Source of the DNA: Sphingobacteriales bacterium
GTDB lineage: Bacteria; Bacteroidota; Bacteroidia; CAILMK01; JAAYUY01
NCBI GenBank assembly: GCA_012517435.1
Contig: JAAYUY010000022.1
Span: 1-41,750, forward strand
Length of the DNA stretch: 41,750 nucleotides
Direction: 5' to 3'
Made by a program: the position numbers and the translations under genes. Position 1 is the stretch's first letter. Every line of letters begins with the position of its first letter. The notes under the pieces were generated by a model. The model was not told the DNA's origin, did not search any database, and saw only the letters and a program-made list of their open reading frames with translations. This document shows positions 9,137-17,101 of the stretch, piece after piece.

Positions 9137-10573
9137 ATGTTATTCAGCAGCAATATATTTTTATTTTACTTTCTGCCCCTTTTTTTATTTCTGATTTTCA
9201 TTCTTCCGAAAAAACTCCTGACTCTTTTTATCATCCTTTCAAGCCTTTTCTTTTTTGCATGGGGAGCACCCACTTTTATCTTTATTTTATTGATTTTCAT
9301 TCTGATAGATTATTTTCTGGCCGGATGGCTCGAAAGACCGGTCTTTTCAGCACGGAAAGCAATCATGTGGGCAGGAATTTTATTGAATTTATCCCTTCTG
9401 ATTTATTATAAATATGCAGCCTTTTTCATTGAAAATCTTAATGTTTTGGTCAGCAGGGCAGGTTTTACCTTTAATCATCCTTCGAAAAACCTTGTGCTTC
9501 CTTTAGGTATATCGTTTTTTACATTCCACAAAATAAGCTTTCTGATTGATGTTTACAGAAAGAAAAAGGGCAGGGGCAGTTTTGTAGAATACCTGAATTA
9601 TATTTTATTTTTCCCGAAAATATTATCCGGGCCGATTTTAAAATGGCGGGAAAGCGGCAGCCAGTTCAGTCAGACTCCTGATGTGAGCAATCAGACAAGA
9701 TTTGAAGGATTTTTCCGGTTTTCTGCCGGATTGTTTCAGAAAGTCTGGATAGCTGATGTTATTGGGATGTACATTAATCCGGTATTCATGGCTGCTCCTG
9801 AAAGCATTTCATCTGCTCAGATGTGGGTTACTGTGTTTGCCTATTCTTTTCAGATCTTTTTCGATTTTTCAGCTTATACCGACATGGCAATCGGATTGGC
9901 AAACATGATGGGTTTTCGTTTGCCTGAAAACTTCAATCATCCTTATCTTGCGAGAAATATCAGAGAGTTCTGGCAACGCTGGCATATTTCTCTGACTGCC
10001 TGGTTTAAGGAATATCTGTTTATGCCCCTCGCCTTTAACTTTTCACGTAAGTTAAAGAATAACAGTTATTTATCTATTAAAACAGATTATATCATTTACA
10101 GTCTGGCAGTTTTTATTACCTTTTTACTCACAGGCTTCTGGCATGGTGCAGGCTGGACTTTCATCCTGTGGGGGGCTTATCATGGCATCTTACTGATAGC
10201 TGACAGGCTTTTCCTTTTCAGGTTTTTCAGAAAAGCAGGGGCATTTATTTCAGGTTTACTGACTTTTTTATTGGTCATGTTTGGCTGGATACTTTTCAGG
10301 GCTGAAAACCTGCTGCATTTTAAAACGATATGGATAAAAATGTTTTCTTTTGATGGAATCGAACTGAATTTCAGACCATTATTTTATGTGGCACTTGGAT
10401 TATCCGTATTTATTACGATACTGCCTTCACTCAGAAAAACATTGTTGTTTAAAAATATTCAGGTGAAATATCCGGCTCCTTTACGCTTTCTGTTTTACCT
10501 GACCTTGCTTGTTCTTTCATTGGCAGGCATTTCTTCTCAGGGTTTTTATCCATTTATTTATTTCAGGTTTTGA
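9137..10573 (+). CDS. MBOAT-family O-acyltransferase (AlgI-like)
   Basis: Polytopic membrane protein of 478 residues with about ten hydrophobic segments. It carries the MBOAT hallmarks: EFWQRWHISLTAW near residue 281 and the catalytic-histidine motif TGFWHGAGW near residue 336, plus LPLGISFFTFHKISFLIDVYR, typical of AlgI/DltB relatives. Members transfer acyl (usually acetyl) groups across the membrane to polysaccharides or other exported acceptors. The start is the ATG at 9137; a TTG precedes it directly but the ATG is preferred. Its stop TGA shares one base with the ATG of the next gene (TGATG), so it forms a two-gene operon with the AlgJ-like protein. The acceptor cannot be inferred, since no polysaccharide synthesis genes are in the window. 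Confidence 0.92.
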   Translation: MLFSSNIFLFYFLPLFLFLIFILPKKLLTLFIILSSLFFFAWGAPTFIFILLIFILIDYFLAGWLERPVFSARKAIMWAGILLNLSLLIYYKYAAFFIENLNVLVSRAGFTFNHPSKNLVLPLGISFFTFHKISFLIDVYRKKKGRGSFVEYLNYILFFPKILSGPILKWRESGSQFSQTPDVSNQTRFEGFFRFSAGLFQKVWIADVIGMYINPVFMAAPESISSAQMWVTVFAYSFQIFFDFSAYTDMAIGLANMMGFRLPENFNHPYLARNIREFWQRWHISLTAWFKEYLFMPLAFNFSRKLKNNSYLSIKTDYIIYSLAVFITFLLTGFWHGAGWTFILWGAYHGILLIADRLFLFRFFRKAGAFISGLLTFLLVMFGWILFRAENLLHFKTIWIKMFSFDGIELNFRPLFYVALGLSVFITILPSLRKTLLFKNIQVKYPAPLRFLFYLTLLVLSLAGISSQGFYPFIYFRF

Positions 10574-11709
10574 TGGAGAGAAAAAAGGGAAATATTGATT
10601 GGATGATGCTACTTGGAATTTTGTTAATGCCCTTTATCATTCAGCAATTGGATTTTGTAAAAATTAAACCCCTGAAAGGTTACATCAGGGAGGAAAAAGA
10701 CAGTTTCCTTAATTTAAACAACTGGTTCTCAGGAAAGTATCAGGAGCAGCACGAAAAATACGTACAGTCACATTTGAAAATCAGGCCTTTTCTGGTGAAG
10801 CTGAACAATCAGATCAAATTTTTAATTCAGAAGGATATTTCAGCGGCCAACGTGGTAATCGGAAAACAAGGCTATTTTTATGAACGCCATTATATCTGGA
10901 CACATTTCGGATTAGACTTTTCCGGGGAGGACGTTATACATAAAAAAGTTGTCCATGCCAAAAGAGTTGTTGACAGTCTGGAGAAAAACGGTGTCAGGTT
11001 TTTACTGGTTTTAGCACCCGGAAAAGCAGAAGTATTGCCTGAATATATTCCTGAAGATCAGATTGTTGAGAAAAGAAACCCTAGCAATTATGAGGTTTAT
11101 TCCAGCTATTTTCAACATTCAGGAATTCATTGGATTGATTTCAACAGCTATTTTAAACGACTGAAAGACACCATCAGCTACCCTTTATATTCCAAAGGTG
11201 GTACTCACTGGAGTATTTATGGTTCCTACATCGCTATTGATACCATTATGATTTATATGGAATATTTGTTAAAAAAGGACTTGCCTGATTATCAATATCC
11301 TGTATATGATATAACCCGAAAACCCAGAGGAACAGATAAAGATATTGCCAATGCCTGTAACCTTTTATGGTATCATTTTGATGAAAATTTATATTATCCC
11401 TATCTTCAGAAAAAGAACAACAGGCAGGGCTATAAACCGAAAGTGATTATTGTCGGAGATAGTTATTACTGGACCATCGTCAACAACGGGGTTCAGAAAG
11501 TATTGTTCGATAGTTTTTATTTCTGGTACTATTTCAAAGAAAATCACTCAAATAACCCAAAGATGCCTAAAGAAGTTGACCGGATTATAAATTTAAGAAA
11601 GTTTATTGAAAATCAGGATATTATACTATTTGTTATCACCGATGGCAATCTGCGGGAATTTTCATGGAACTTTTTTGAAACCCTCGAAAAACTTTATAGA
11701 ATCAACTGA
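10573..11709 (+). CDS. AlgJ/AlgX-like SGNH-type O-acetylation protein
   Basis: 378 residues. An N-terminal hydrophobic stretch (MMLLGILLMPFIIQQL) anchors a periplasmic domain. Motifs of AlgJ/AlgX-type acetyltransferases are visible: GKQGYFYE near 97 (compare GKxGWLF in the family), GGTHWSIYG near 211 (the THW block holding a catalytic-triad histidine), and VGDSYYW near 294 (the GDS nucleophile serine). It directly follows and overlaps the MBOAT gene; such pairs O-acetylate exported polymers, the MBOAT passing acetyl groups through the membrane and the SGNH partner placing them. The C-terminus overlaps the end of the convergent radical SAM gene by 8 bases. Assignment to the superfamily is firm; substrate is unknown. 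Confidence 0.83.
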   Translation: MERKKGNIDWMMLLGILLMPFIIQQLDFVKIKPLKGYIREEKDSFLNLNNWFSGKYQEQHEKYVQSHLKIRPFLVKLNNQIKFLIQKDISAANVVIGKQGYFYERHYIWTHFGLDFSGEDVIHKKVVHAKRVVDSLEKNGVRFLLVLAPGKAEVLPEYIPEDQIVEKRNPSNYEVYSSYFQHSGIHWIDFNSYFKRLKDTISYPLYSKGGTHWSIYGSYIAIDTIMIYMEYLLKKDLPDYQYPVYDITRKPRGTDKDIANACNLLWYHFDENLYYPYLQKKNNRQGYKPKVIIVGDSYYWTIVNNGVQKVLFDSFYFWYYFKENHSNNPKMPKEVDRIINLRKFIENQDIILFVITDGNLREFSWNFFETLEKLYRIN

Positions 11710-12646
11710 TTTGGTTTATTTCGTAAAAAGTATTTGTACCCACAACGGATGAAATGATTTTGTTTTCCCGGGTTAATTTTTCCAGAATATTTGTCAGCAT
11801 TTCCTTTGAGAGGGCAGTCATGACAAAAAGGTCATTTTCCGTACAAGGACGTCTTTTTAGGGTTTCAAGAATAAGCTCCTCTGCATGTGAGGTTTTAAAT
11901 TTCGGATGGCCGGTTTTATATTTACGGCTGATTATTTCAGTTTCCCATGGTTGAAAAAAACTTTTTATTTCTTCGAGACGGCCAAAACTTGCTGTTTTTA
12001 TGGATTTATCTGTACCCGGGCGATCGAGTGAATTGAGTTGTATCTTATCAGGCCTGATTTTCTCAAGAATGGTACGAAATGCTTCCAGTTCGCTTTCAGT
12101 GTCATTGATGCCTTCCACAATGAATATTTCGAGCCAGATATATCCTTCAAATTCTTTACGCAATTGGATCAGGCCATCAACAATCTGGTTTAAATGAAGA
12201 TTGGGATGAGGTCTGTTCAGCTTTTCAAAAGTAGCTTGAGTGGCTGAATCCAGAGATGGCAATACTATATCAATGAATTCAACTTCCTTCCTGACTTCGG
12301 GCAGATAAAACAAAGTCCCATTGGTAATCAGTGCCGTATTAAAAAACGGATAATATTGGTTCAGATAAGCTGATATTTCATGAAAGTCTGTATTTAAAAG
12401 AGGTTCTCCCGCTCCGCTGAATGTCAGAAAATCAACCAGCGGATTGGAGGAGAAAAAATCATCCAGCTCTTTGATGATTTCTTCCCTGGGAAAATAAGGT
12501 ATTCTCTCAGTTGTTTTTACGGTCGTTTTACCGCTTTCACAATACAGGCAGTCGAGGTCACAAACTTTGTAAGGTACGAGGTCAATTCCGAGTGAAAGAC
12601 CTAATCTCCTGGAGGCGACCGGACCAAAAAGGTATTTATATTTCAT
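11702..12646 (-). CDS. Radical SAM protein (COG0731 type)
   Basis: 314 residues. The radical SAM cluster motif CDLDCLYC places the [4Fe-4S] ligands at C29, C33 and C36, and TFSGAGEPLLN gives the GGE-like SAM-binding strand. The FGPVASRRLGLSLGID beginning is characteristic of the COG0731 group, loosely related to wyosine-synthesis enzymes, whose bacterial function is not established. Roughly 240-314 look like a small winged-helix domain (HAEELILETLKRRPCTENDL), unusual for a simple core enzyme and perhaps used to bind nucleic acid. It lies 50 bases after the LamG protein gene on the same strand without a clear terminator, so co-transcription is possible though not functionally suggestive. Confidence 0.85.
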   Translation of the reverse strand: MKYKYLFGPVASRRLGLSLGIDLVPYKVCDLDCLYCESGKTTVKTTERIPYFPREEIIKELDDFFSSNPLVDFLTFSGAGEPLLNTDFHEISAYLNQYYPFFNTALITNGTLFYLPEVRKEVEFIDIVLPSLDSATQATFEKLNRPHPNLHLNQIVDGLIQLRKEFEGYIWLEIFIVEGINDTESELEAFRTILEKIRPDKIQLNSLDRPGTDKSIKTASFGRLEEIKSFFQPWETEIISRKYKTGHPKFKTSHAEELILETLKRRPCTENDLFVMTALSKEMLTNILEKLTRENKIISSVVGTNTFYEINQIS

Positions 12647-12696
12647 TGATGGGTAATAAGTTAGATCGAAAAATCAGGGAAATAAGCAAATCTGAT

Positions 12697-14949
12697 TTAA
12701 TAAATGGTGATTTTTTGTGTGATGATCTTGTCTCTGGTTTTTGCTGTCAGGATGTAAACCCCATCGGAAAGTCCGGATTCTATCACTGAAAGTCCGGTGG
12801 CTTCAGTGGTTTTTTTCATCAAACATTGACCTGACAGGTTGTAAATATTAACAAGTATATTTCCTGAATTTTCATCTGAATTATAGAGGTAAATTTTTCT
12901 TCCTGCTGAATAAATCCGGATGTTCTCTTCTTCTCTGCTATCACTTAAACCGTTATAAATCTGATGATTCTGATAGAAATGAAGCAGAAATCTGTCTTGC
13001 CTGTCATTGATGGTTGCATTTATCCGTATTTTGTCTGTCGTGTTCAGATCATAAATTTGATTGGTCAGCAGATCTTCGACAATGATGTTGCAATTTTCTG
13101 ATAAGTGGCTTTTGTCAAAAGAAAGGGTATATTCTCCATCATAACCCACATAGAAATGGAGGGGCATTGTCAGATTTCCACTCACTGAAGGAACGGACTG
13201 AATGGCATATTCAGTATTCTGTTTATCAATTGTGTATATCTGAGGTACAGTTTTATTGTAGGAATAAAATTTATAGGCATCAAAGCGGCCATCAAATTTT
13301 TCGCTGGCTTCAGGATTAAAACGAATAAGAGATTCATCGGAATAATCCTGTCCTGATATTTTCATTCGCAATTCATTGCTGTTGAATTCATTACGCAGGG
13401 TACGGTCGTCATTGGTAACCCTGACACTATTGGTCATGGTAAGGGTGGTATTCTGGGTGCACGTGACAAAGAATCCCTGTGTGGCAGGAATATACCGGGA
13501 GCCGCCATTGGTTCCATTTCCTCCTCCTAAAACATAAGTTTCAACTGAATTTGAACTCGGATTCCAGATATAAATTGAACTATTGACGTTATTTCTCGTC
13601 CATCCTGAACTTGCATCCCAGTCAATCGTGGATGGATATGGATTCCCAACCAGATTATATCCCGTCCCGGCTGATGCGGAATAGGTAAGCGAAATTGATT
13701 TTTCTCCGGTGTTGAAAGTACCGCTGAAACTCAGATATTTTGTTCCGGTATTATCAAAATAAACGTCATAACCCTTTGCGACACTCAACGTAGTCCCCAG
13801 CGGAACCCTCACCCAACCGGGTGTGGTTTCACTATACTGCCAGACTGCTCCACCGGAAAAAGCACTGGAAGAAACTGAGCTGACAGGGGGGGAGAAATAG
13901 TGCCATTTATTGTCGGTAAAATATCTTTCAAGGACATTGGTTCCAAAACTACCGGTTCCTGCATCGATAAATGATCCCACATTTCCTGAAATGTTCGATA
14001 AAACCTTGATAGTCCCGGAATTTATTAATTGATCTTTTAAAATTAGCGAAGAAGTGGGATTGATAGTCAAGGTGGCATTGTTGGTAAGCTTTCCTATCGT
14101 ATAATCATTATCAACAGTTACATTATGGTCTAACTGAACAACTGCATAGTTACTGTTGGGGATAGTTCCGCTGAGCCAGGTACTGGTAGAACTCCAGTTT
14201 CCTGAGCCATTTGTCTGAAAAGGCATAGGGACGGTTGAGCTTACCCAGCTGCTGTTGCTCATATTGACGAGTGTCCCGTCATTGTTATTGGAAGTTTCAT
14301 CGTTTGCATTGGTCCCGGATGATTCGTTGAAACGCCAGTATGCTACCAGGTTGGAGGCACTACCACTGATTTGTGTGTGCATATTGCTTTGTATCTGTGA
14401 TTGTGACCTATTTGTGTTCCAGATACGGACTTCCTCCAGGTATCCGGAATAATTCCCTCCTGAATAATGCTTCCCAATATAAAGAGGTTCTGAATTGGAT
14501 ATAGTGGCTCTTGGATAACTATATGCCGATACGTATTCGCCATCATGATAAACAGTAACTTCCCATAAATCTCCATCAACGTCATCGGTATATCCATAAA
14601 ATACAATAGCTACGTGGTGCCAGATATTATCATTCAATATCCCGGTATTTCCAAAATATTGGGTAGTATTGCTATTAATCTTTACGCCAATTCTTCCATT
14701 AGCTATAAAAATTGAAAATCCATCAGAGCTTGATGAATTCTTTTTGTTTACTAATCCTTTTGTTAATGTATTATTGGTTTTTAACCAGCACTCAATAGTG
14801 AAATTTCCCGTCCCGAAATTAAGTGAACTGCTGTTGGCAACGCTGATATAATCATCTGTGCCATCGAAATACAGGCAGTTGCCCTGACTGAATGCAAACT
14901 GGAAGGAGAAGAGGACTCCCATGATAGTCATTAATGCTAATTTTCTCAT
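12697..14949 (-). CDS. T9SS cargo protein with LamG domain
   Basis: 750 residues. Signal peptide 1-22 (LALMTIMGVLFSFQFAFSQ). Residues ~24-215 form a LamG/concanavalin-like jelly roll (CLYFDGTDDYISV, FTIECWLKT, EVRIWNTNRSQSQI, YWRFNESSG). A repetitive beta region follows, including GNWSSTSTWLSG and NLVGNPYPSTIDW, elements frequent in Bacteroidota T9SS cargo. The last ~80 residues are a type A sorting domain (IRIYSAGRKIYLYN through NIYNLSGQCL to GVYILTAKTRDK). Likely exported through T9SS and exposed on the surface or released. LamG suggests carbohydrate or protein binding; no enzyme motif is seen. It is transcribed away from the HAD gene and has a good -7 box about 78 bases upstream. Confidence 0.9.
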   Translation of the reverse strand: MRKLALMTIMGVLFSFQFAFSQGNCLYFDGTDDYISVANSSSLNFGTGNFTIECWLKTNNTLTKGLVNKKNSSSSDGFSIFIANGRIGVKINSNTTQYFGNTGILNDNIWHHVAIVFYGYTDDVDGDLWEVTVYHDGEYVSAYSYPRATISNSEPLYIGKHYSGGNYSGYLEEVRIWNTNRSQSQIQSNMHTQISGSASNLVAYWRFNESSGTNANDETSNNNDGTLVNMSNSSWVSSTVPMPFQTNGSGNWSSTSTWLSGTIPNSNYAVVQLDHNVTVDNDYTIGKLTNNATLTINPTSSLILKDQLINSGTIKVLSNISGNVGSFIDAGTGSFGTNVLERYFTDNKWHYFSPPVSSVSSSAFSGGAVWQYSETTPGWVRVPLGTTLSVAKGYDVYFDNTGTKYLSFSGTFNTGEKSISLTYSASAGTGYNLVGNPYPSTIDWDASSGWTRNNVNSSIYIWNPSSNSVETYVLGGGNGTNGGSRYIPATQGFFVTCTQNTTLTMTNSVRVTNDDRTLRNEFNSNELRMKISGQDYSDESLIRFNPEASEKFDGRFDAYKFYSYNKTVPQIYTIDKQNTEYAIQSVPSVSGNLTMPLHFYVGYDGEYTLSFDKSHLSENCNIIVEDLLTNQIYDLNTTDKIRINATINDRQDRFLLHFYQNHQIYNGLSDSREEENIRIYSAGRKIYLYNSDENSGNILVNIYNLSGQCLMKKTTEATGLSVIESGLSDGVYILTAKTRDKIITQKITIY

Positions 14950-15026
14950 GATTGTAGTATTTTTAAAACCGGTTAACAGAAAATATGCCCATTATTTACA
15001 TTGTTGATAATCAATCGAATTGCTGG

Positions 15027-15034
15027 CAAAGATA
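15027..15034 (-). promoter_or_regulatory. -7 box (TATCTTTG) for the LamG protein gene
   Basis: The minus strand reads TATCTTTG, an exact TAnnTTTG match, 77 bases from the ATG at 14949. No -33 TTG is ideally spaced. Confidence 0.45.
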
Positions 15035-15094
15035 ATGAATTTTTTCTCAAAATAAACAAATTGTTTTTAATTTTTGAATTTTTTTTAAGATTGA

Positions 15095-15124
15095 TTGTCA
15101 CTGCATTATCTTACTTTAATTTTG
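15095..15124 (+). promoter_or_regulatory. Full Bacteroidota promoter TTG-N19-TAATTTTG
   Basis: TTG at 15095-15097 and TAATTTTG at 15117-15124 are separated by 19 bases, the best consensus match in the window. The first in-frame ATG (15126) begins two bases after the -7 box, upstream of the expected transcription start, which argues for a later start codon in the HAD gene. Confidence 0.65.
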
Positions 15125-15146
15125 CATGGGTAAAATTTTCCTGAAA

Positions 15147-15977
15147 ATGAAGCTGAAGCAGATGGCAGTTACCGACCTGGATGGCACCTTACTGAACGGG
15201 GATCATGCCTTAAGTGATAGAAACCTTAAAACACTGCAAAATTTGGTCAAACATGAAATTGTGAGGGTTATTGCCACAGGCAGGAGTCTTTTTTCATATT
15301 TTCGTGCAGGATTTGAATCCATCCCTGTCGATTACCTTATCTTCAGCTCGGGAGCCGGAATTTACCATCTCAGAGAGAAAAAAATTATTCTTTCCCTGAA
15401 CCTGTCTCCACAGGAAGCTTCCTATGCCTTTCAGACGCTACTTGGCGAAAAACTCGATTTCTCAGTTCAACAGCAAATACCTGAAAATCATCGTTATGTC
15501 TATGTTTTCAATTCAGCTTCAAATCCTGATTTTGAAAGAAGAAACAAATTGTATGAAGGATTTTGCAATGAAATAATACCAGGTGAGTTTAAAAAAGATG
15601 TGTACTGCCAGCTGATTGCTATTTGTCCGCCCGGAACTGGCGTTGATAAGTATCAGAAAATTAAAGAGTTATTGCCAGGATTTTCGGTTATCCGCTCAAC
15701 TTCTCCTATTGATCACCAATCGGTCTGGATTGAGGTTTTTAACAAAAATGTTTCAAAACTGAATGGCATCCGGTTTCTTTCCGATCATTTAAACATTGGA
15801 TTAGACAGTGTTTTCTGTTGCGGAAACGATTATAATGACCTTGAAATGCTGGAAGCCTGCCCGAATGCTTATGTGGTTGACAATGCTCCACAGGAATTCA
15901 AACAAAAATTCCACACGGTTTCATCCCACCATGAAGATGGTTTTTCACAAGCTGTAGAACATTGGTTATCATCTTAA
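15147..15977 (+). CDS. HAD-superfamily (Cof-type) phosphatase
   Basis: 276 residues from the ATG at 15147. The motif I aspartates are D10 and D12 in VTDLDGTLL, the motif II-like residue sits in VIATGRS, and motif IV is CCGNDYNDLEML near the C-terminus; the large insertion between them is the C2B cap of the Cof/YkrA group. Such enzymes dephosphorylate small cytosolic metabolites (sugar phosphates, flavin or PLP intermediates); the substrate here is unknown. The frame extends to an ATG at 15126, but a strong promoter ends at 15124, so that codon probably lies outside the message; the start at 15147 also matches typical family N-termini. One base separates the stop from the following methyltransferase gene. 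Confidence 0.88.
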   Translation: MKLKQMAVTDLDGTLLNGDHALSDRNLKTLQNLVKHEIVRVIATGRSLFSYFRAGFESIPVDYLIFSSGAGIYHLREKKIILSLNLSPQEASYAFQTLLGEKLDFSVQQQIPENHRYVYVFNSASNPDFERRNKLYEGFCNEIIPGEFKKDVYCQLIAICPPGTGVDKYQKIKELLPGFSVIRSTSPIDHQSVWIEVFNKNVSKLNGIRFLSDHLNIGLDSVFCCGNDYNDLEMLEACPNAYVVDNAPQEFKQKFHTVSSHHEDGFSQAVEHWLSS

Positions 15978-15978
15978 T

Positions 15979-16875
15979 ATGAAAAAAATTATTTATCCGT
16001 TTTACAATCTTTTTCACAGAGTAATATTTTTTTTGTTTTTATCTGTTTCAAAGACTTTTCACAGGAGAAAAAACATCCGCACCGGACATATTTCATCAGA
16101 GCATCTGAAAAATCCCGTGCTGGATGATAAATTATCTGAAGAATTAAAGCAGCTTGGAGTAGAAGTAAATGAATTGAAAATCAGCAAGGAAGAGTATCTT
16201 AAATATCTTTCGAAGGCTTCTTACCCGGAAAATTATTACGGAGGAGGAAAAAATCCTGAAATGAATTTTACTGAAAAAACATTGGAACACTTTGTTTCCA
16301 CTTTATTTATCGATTTTTATCCCGAGATGACTTTCATTGATTATGCAGCGGCCACCTCTCCATTTTCATCCATCATCAAAAATATATTTGGTATAAGTCA
16401 TTCTTTCTGTCAGGATATTATTTTTGAGAAGGGTATTCATGGCAATAAGATCGGAGGTTATCCGTCTGATTTTCAATTGCCTGATAACAGTGTGGATGCC
16501 GTTACCCTCCATTGTTCGCTCGAACATTTTGAAGGTGAAAGTGATATTGATTTTTTCAGGTCAATGGAAAAAATGCTCAAACCAGGCGGAAGAATCATTG
16601 TTCTCCCGTTTTATCTGGCTTATGAATATACCATTCATCTGGATCCTGCCTATAATCTGCTTAAATTTCACAGCCCGGAAACGGATCATCAGGCAAGGAT
16701 ACGTTATTGCAACTGGAAACAATTCTTTTCAAGGCATTATTCCCCTCAGATACTTTACGATAGGATTCTTTCAAACTGCCCGGGGTTAAAACTAACTGTT
16801 TACAGGGTATTGAATTTCAGGGAAATAGATGAACGTTGCTATCTGCGTTTCGTTGGTGTTTTTACCAAAAGATAA
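15979..16875 (+). CDS. Class I SAM-dependent methyltransferase
   Basis: 298 residues. A hydrophobic, basic N-terminal stretch (YPFYNLFHRVIFFLFLSVSKTF) may attach it to the membrane. The Rossmann-type methyltransferase core is seen as FIDYAAATSPFS (motif I position, without the usual GxGxG), DAVTLHCSLEHFEG (motif IV/post-motif) and MLKPGGRIIVLPF (motif V), the pattern of Methyltransf_11-type enzymes. Substrate unknown. It starts one base after the HAD gene and is probably co-transcribed. It ends 3 bases before the convergent DUF4834 gene, leaving no room for a terminator. The atypical SAM-binding loop is notable, but the fold assignment is supported by the downstream motifs. Confidence 0.78.
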   Translation: MKKIIYPFYNLFHRVIFFLFLSVSKTFHRRKNIRTGHISSEHLKNPVLDDKLSEELKQLGVEVNELKISKEEYLKYLSKASYPENYYGGGKNPEMNFTEKTLEHFVSTLFIDFYPEMTFIDYAAATSPFSSIIKNIFGISHSFCQDIIFEKGIHGNKIGGYPSDFQLPDNSVDAVTLHCSLEHFEGESDIDFFRSMEKMLKPGGRIIVLPFYLAYEYTIHLDPAYNLLKFHSPETDHQARIRYCNWKQFFSRHYSPQILYDRILSNCPGLKLTVYRVLNFREIDERCYLRFVGVFTKR

Positions 16876-16878
16876 ATC

Positions 16879-17097
16879 CTACTGTGTTTCCTCATAATTG
16901 ACATACTCATCATCACTCCCGTTTTTTCTGAAATTCTGACTTTTGGGGACATGATGAATTTTGGTTTCCCCTTCACGATATGGCTTGTTTTTTTTTCTGA
17001 AGTTTTGATTTGCCAGATAAAGCAAAATCAAAAACCGGATAAGCCTGACCACAATGCCGAGTAAAATCAAAAGTAAGATAAAACGAAGAAACCCCAT
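16879..17097 (-). CDS. DUF4834-like small membrane protein
   Basis: 72 residues. One strongly hydrophobic N-terminal helix (FLRFILLLILLGIVVRLIRFLILLYL) is followed by a basic stretch and an acidic tail ending DDEYVNYEETQ. This architecture, including the terminal YV(D/N)YEE block, fits the Bacteroidota-restricted DUF4834 family; no function is known to me. It is 4 bases downstream of the RsmF-like gene and belongs to the pheS operon. Being short and the last gene, it is easily missed, but position and composition support it as real. Confidence 0.72.
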   Translation of the reverse strand: MGFLRFILLLILLGIVVRLIRFLILLYLANQNFRKKNKPYREGETKIHHVPKSQNFRKNGSDDEYVNYEETQ

Positions 17098-17101
17098 TTT
17101 A

